Source: Fomes fomentarius
Lineage: Eukaryota; Basidiomycota; Agaricomycetes; Polyporales; Polyporaceae
NCBI GenBank assembly: GCA_022606135.1
Contig: JABYQN010000005.1
Location: 2,480,001-2,544,000, forward strand
Direction of reading: 5' to 3'
Length of the DNA stretch: 64,000 nt
Position 1 is the stretch's first letter. Every line of letters begins with the position of its first letter. Made by a program: the position numbers and the translations under genes. Below are positions 60,470 through 64,000 of this stretch, one piece after another. A model generated the notes under the pieces. That model saw nothing but the letters and a program-made list of their open reading frames with translations. It was not told the origin of the DNA and made no database searches.

Positions 60470-63261
60470 CTGATCGTCTATGGCGAGGGCGTTTGTAGAC
60501 TGAGGATCAAGAGGGGCGAGAGGGGCACGTCGAGGAAGAAGGGGATGTTGGCGGAGGAGGCGGAGGAGGAGGAGGATGGAGTACGGCTGGAGGAAGATCT
60601 TCGTGAGGTAGGTTTTTCGGACTGGCGAGACTGAGGCGGGGCGTCGGTGCGTCTGAGATGAAACATGGAAACGGCGGGATAGATGCGCAGAGATTAGATG
60701 GCAATCCGGAGACCAGTTGTGAGGCGGGCAGCTTATGAGGAAAACATGCGCGGCAGGAGAGGGCAAGAGACAAGACCGAGGCGGAGCACCAGCAGCACAA
60801 TGCGAGGGAAGCTTCCCACGTGGCTCTTGTCCCCGATTTGGGATTTGGTGGGATCTCGCCTCTTTCACTCCTCACCCGCAGCCTTTATATTTCCTCCTCC
60901 GCAACAGATATCCTCCTCTCCCGCGCAAACGACCTCACCGCCCCTCTCATCGCCCGCGCCCTCTTCATTACCCCAGCGCCCGACGAGGCGCTGTGACGGG
61001 CGAACAGGCTTCTGCCACAGCGCCTTGCCAAATTCGTCGATATCTACTATCACAGGCTGTTCGCGCCGACATCCCGTCCAGTTCTGATGTCGGACACTCG
61101 CTTGTCGTCAACCACCTCTGCGACTGCATTCTCGCCCGTTGGTGGCCAAGCTCCACCCCATATGCTACAATGCTCACGTTCTGCCATATTTCACCCCGAT
61201 GAATGCTCACAATGTTGTTCGCTGACGACCGTTGAACCTCCAAGTAGGCGGAGAATGTTCAGATGCTGCCGCGCCACCAACCGTAGATCATCCACCAAAC
61301 ATCTCCGGCCGTGGCGCCAAGCTGACTCAGCCCATTCTCGAGTTTTTCCGCTCGCCACAGCAGTGCCTCCTGTCACTTTCATCGGCCTGTCTGAGGCCTG
61401 TCTCTCTTTCGTGTATACTGACATCCCCGCGCTATCGTCCACGTTTGTTCTTTCTCGCCCAGCACTCTGGACGCTCACCACCCCTGGCGCACGGAAAGGT
61501 TATCACTCCGATTCGGAACACAGTCGGCGCCGCCATCCGCTCCTTGCGACGGAGCTCAAATTCGCGCTCGGGTTGCATACGGATCAGCCTCGTCAACGTG
61601 GTCGGCCGACACTACGTCCGCTAGCTCAAAGATTGCCTCATCATTTCGACTCCTGACATCCACGTGGACTGCTGTGCAGTCAATATCGTCGGCAATGCGA
61701 ATTGTGTTCACCCAGAAGTACTTGTTTAGGGGAGACGATATTTTGAGATTATACTATGATTGCGCTATCACAGCTTGCTCGCCCGTGATCCAGATTGAAC
61801 ATGCTCGATCGAAGTTACTCACCAATTCCTCGGTCATCTATGACAACCCACGGGTGGTGTGGCCGACTCTGACATTGATATTGAACGAGTGAGTCGAAGA
61901 CACGAATAGTACGGCCCTACCACACCACAACCCATACTAAGTATGTCAAACCGTTAACTTCCAAATTTTCCTGACGCCCCATCATTTTTTCAGTGCAAAT
62001 TTTCCTAGTCCTTGTGTCCGGCCGGATCAAGTGTGTTAGTAGCTTTTCTTAGCAGTCAAGATGTCATGTAACCCCATAGTCTGGCGCATTGGCATTCCGT
62101 ATGGTCACCCCTCACAGCAGCGGGCGAGGTCAAGAGTTGGCACGAAGATTGAGGGTCATCGGAGCACCAATATTGTTACAGGGCTGCGAACACCTCGGAG
62201 TCCGATGACCGCGATATCTGGGTTTTACCTGTTGAGTCAGAAAATGACATCCACGGCGTTTTCATCGGTAGCGAGCCGTTCTTCTCACTACCCATTCTCA
62301 TGATGGTGGATCCGACTCAAATACCGATATCCGTATAGCCTGGCGCAAGAGCCGAACAAGGCTCCGTCGCGCAGAATACCTCTGTGCCACATGGTTAAAA
62401 TGTTTCTCATTCCAGACACCCCATTTTTCCTGTTGTCACGCAGGGACATATACGTCGAAGTTGACTTCCTTCGCGCTCCCTCTTTGTCGCCTGATCTATT
62501 CTCGATATCCCGCTAGAATGAACGGCGCTTGACAATACAAATACTGGTAGACGTGTATAGCGGCTGTAGGATGGATGAATATCCGGATTGATGATGAAAT
62601 CTGCCACCCCCTACGGTTGCTATATGAGGATGGTTAAGTTCAAAGGTTACACGGCCAGAGGCCACCGGGAACGCGCCTGATCGCTACCCCATGCACCAAC
62701 CAAGTGGTAGAGAGACAATTCAACATAGCGGTGACCTTGAAAGCATTATTGCCGGCTACACGCGGACCACCGTCCACGTCCAACTGGCCACCTGCGGCAC
62801 GCCGGCACCCCCGCGACAGTCCAGGCTCCAAAATAGTCTTTCCTTGAGCCGCATCTGAAGTCAAGCGGTCCGATGTGAGACCACTGCTAAGCGAACTTCA
62901 AAAGGTCAACATCGTTCCTTGAATGACACCTGCCACCGTGGTCGCCGCACATTTCTGTTCGTCACGCGGGCCCGAAGGCGGGGCATGAGTCCAGCCACTG
63001 GAAAAGGAGGATATCTCCACCACCGACACATCTCCCTGCTCGGGTCACAGCTTGCGAAGCATTCACCATGCCCATCGTGACTATCGCAGCCGCCCAAGCG
63101 GTCGCCTATACAGCGACCGTGTCCGTTCAGCCTGAAGATAAGGCAGGAGCGACAGCACCACGAACACGCTGTCATAAAAATAGCACGCTTGCATGATATA
63201 CTGGTACATTGAAGAACCCCACAACGTGCCGCCCTACACTCCGTTACGCCGTGCGAGAGAG
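60470..63261. other. long region without a supported gene
   Basis: Holds the uncertain N-terminus and promoter of the gene ending at 56778, including a TCC repeat encoding poly-Ser near 60555-60600. On the plus strand, 61087-61892 has overlapping frames of protein-like composition (start MSDTRLSSTTSATAF) that may be an unrecognised spliced gene or a relic. The 61900-63260 part shows nothing I can support. Confidence 0.4.
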
Positions 63262-64000
63262 TTACAGCCTCCATCTCGGTTCGCCCGCAGCAAGCTTGCG
63301 ATTGCGCCGCGTGTACACGTTGCGGAGGACGAGCCCAGCGAGGGCTCCGGAGAACATGAAGCCGGCATTCGTATAGTGGCCGGTGGGAAACCCAGGGGTC
63401 TCGGAGCTCTTGTATATGAATATCCCTGCACGCCAACGCCGCATCAGTGATCGGCCGCCAACGAACGTGAGCATCGGTGTGGAGATCGGGCGGTACGTAA
63501 CGGCGCGCGGAGGCTATGGAATGGAGCAGAACTGTGGAAGTATGGAAGGGATGGAAAATATGGGCGTACCGATGATCTGGCCGAAGGTCGCGAAGGAGCC
63601 GTTGAGCGGGACCGCGAGCGTGGATGCGCCCGTGCCCCGGAGGTTTGCCGTGAGCCAGCTGAGGGTGGGGCCGGAGATGGAGAACGCGAACGAGACGGCG
63701 ACGCACAGCACCGCGTAGCGGGCGGTGAACGCGTCTGCGGGCAGCGACCCTAGCGATTCAATAAGATGATGGGTTAGCCAGTGGGAACGGCAGCGGCATC
63801 CAAAAGTATCGGTGAAGAAGTCAGGCGCGAACCTTCAATCAGGAAGCTGACCCCACAGATGGCGAAGGAGCAGACGGAGAGCCAGGACCGGACCTCGTAC
63901 CTGTCGGCTATCCAGGCGACCGTGGTTACTATGCAGAAGGCGATGGCGTACGGGGGCACGGTGAAGAGCTGTGCGCTGAGGCCTTCAAATCCCAGGCCCT
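63262..64000 (-). CDS. MFS transporter (DAL5/anion:cation symporter type), 3' part only
   Basis: Exons from the right: 63833->64000, 63570-63749, 63262-63425; the 5' end lies beyond the window. The visible frame begins GLGFEGLSAQLFTVPPYA, the loop typical of allantoate/vitamin-type (DAL5-like) permeases before a membrane span, followed by spans such as AIAFCIVTTVAWIADRY, SVCSFAICGVSFLI and AVLCVAVSFAFSISG, then WLTANLRGTGAST and NGSFATFGQIIGIFIY. It ends with a short basic tail (YTRRNRKLAAGE). It should be a plasma-membrane symporter for a small organic anion or vitamin; substrate unknown. Confidence 0.88.

Noticed and set aside
60068..60868. 266-codon frame as a separate gene
   Set aside because: Its 3' part is the spliced first exon of the large disordered protein; the 5' part has no start context better than the alternatives.

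Overview
This window is eukaryotic nuclear DNA from a filamentous basidiomycete, most likely an Agaricomycete. Nearly every gene is cut by many 50-65 nt GT-AG introns, there is no operon structure, and the gene content fits: CYP63-like and CYP5144/5150-like P450s, a FunK1-type kinase, DUO1 of the DASH complex, and a fungal GH76 enzyme. Polyporales is a guess from the P450s only. Exon coordinates below were built by hand: splice sites were chosen so that reading frame and family motifs continue, and each model was checked for a total length divisible by three.

Layout, left to right. YAK1 kinase (5' end outside the window); a PHOSPHO-type phosphatase on the minus strand; a 16-exon P450; TFIIH subunit TFB1 with an apparent one-base deletion; a DUF4436-like membrane protein converging on a single-pass receptor-like protein; a TPMT-type thiol methyltransferase; a decayed FunK1 region; a broken MFS fragment; COY1/CASP (Golgi coiled coil) divergent from mitochondrial ribosomal protein uS9m; BRE1 (H2B ubiquitin ligase); a P450 relic followed by an intact P450; a secreted GH76 enzyme divergent from DUO1; a BRI3-like protein divergent from PRMT1 (HMT1/RMT1); an F-box protein with a hydrophobic C-terminal tail; a secreted N-glycosylation-repeat protein with a clear TATA box; an O-fucosyltransferase-like type II membrane protein; an alcohol dehydrogenase relic beside a duplicated piece of the F-box locus; a large disordered protein; and an MFS transporter running off the right edge.

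The genes do not form one pathway. Conserved housekeeping genes (YAK1, TFB1, COY1, uS9m, BRE1, DUO1, PRMT1) alternate with expanding or decaying families (P450, FunK1, MFS, ADH, F-box). Most unexplained signal sits in the gaps between them, as at least five gene relics and one segmental duplication. The most distinctive gene-structure signals are a 6-nt micro-exon, two GC-AG introns, and two apparent single-base frameshifts in otherwise well-conserved proteins. No tRNA, rRNA, CRISPR array or intact transposon was recognised. I found no convincing new multi-gene system.
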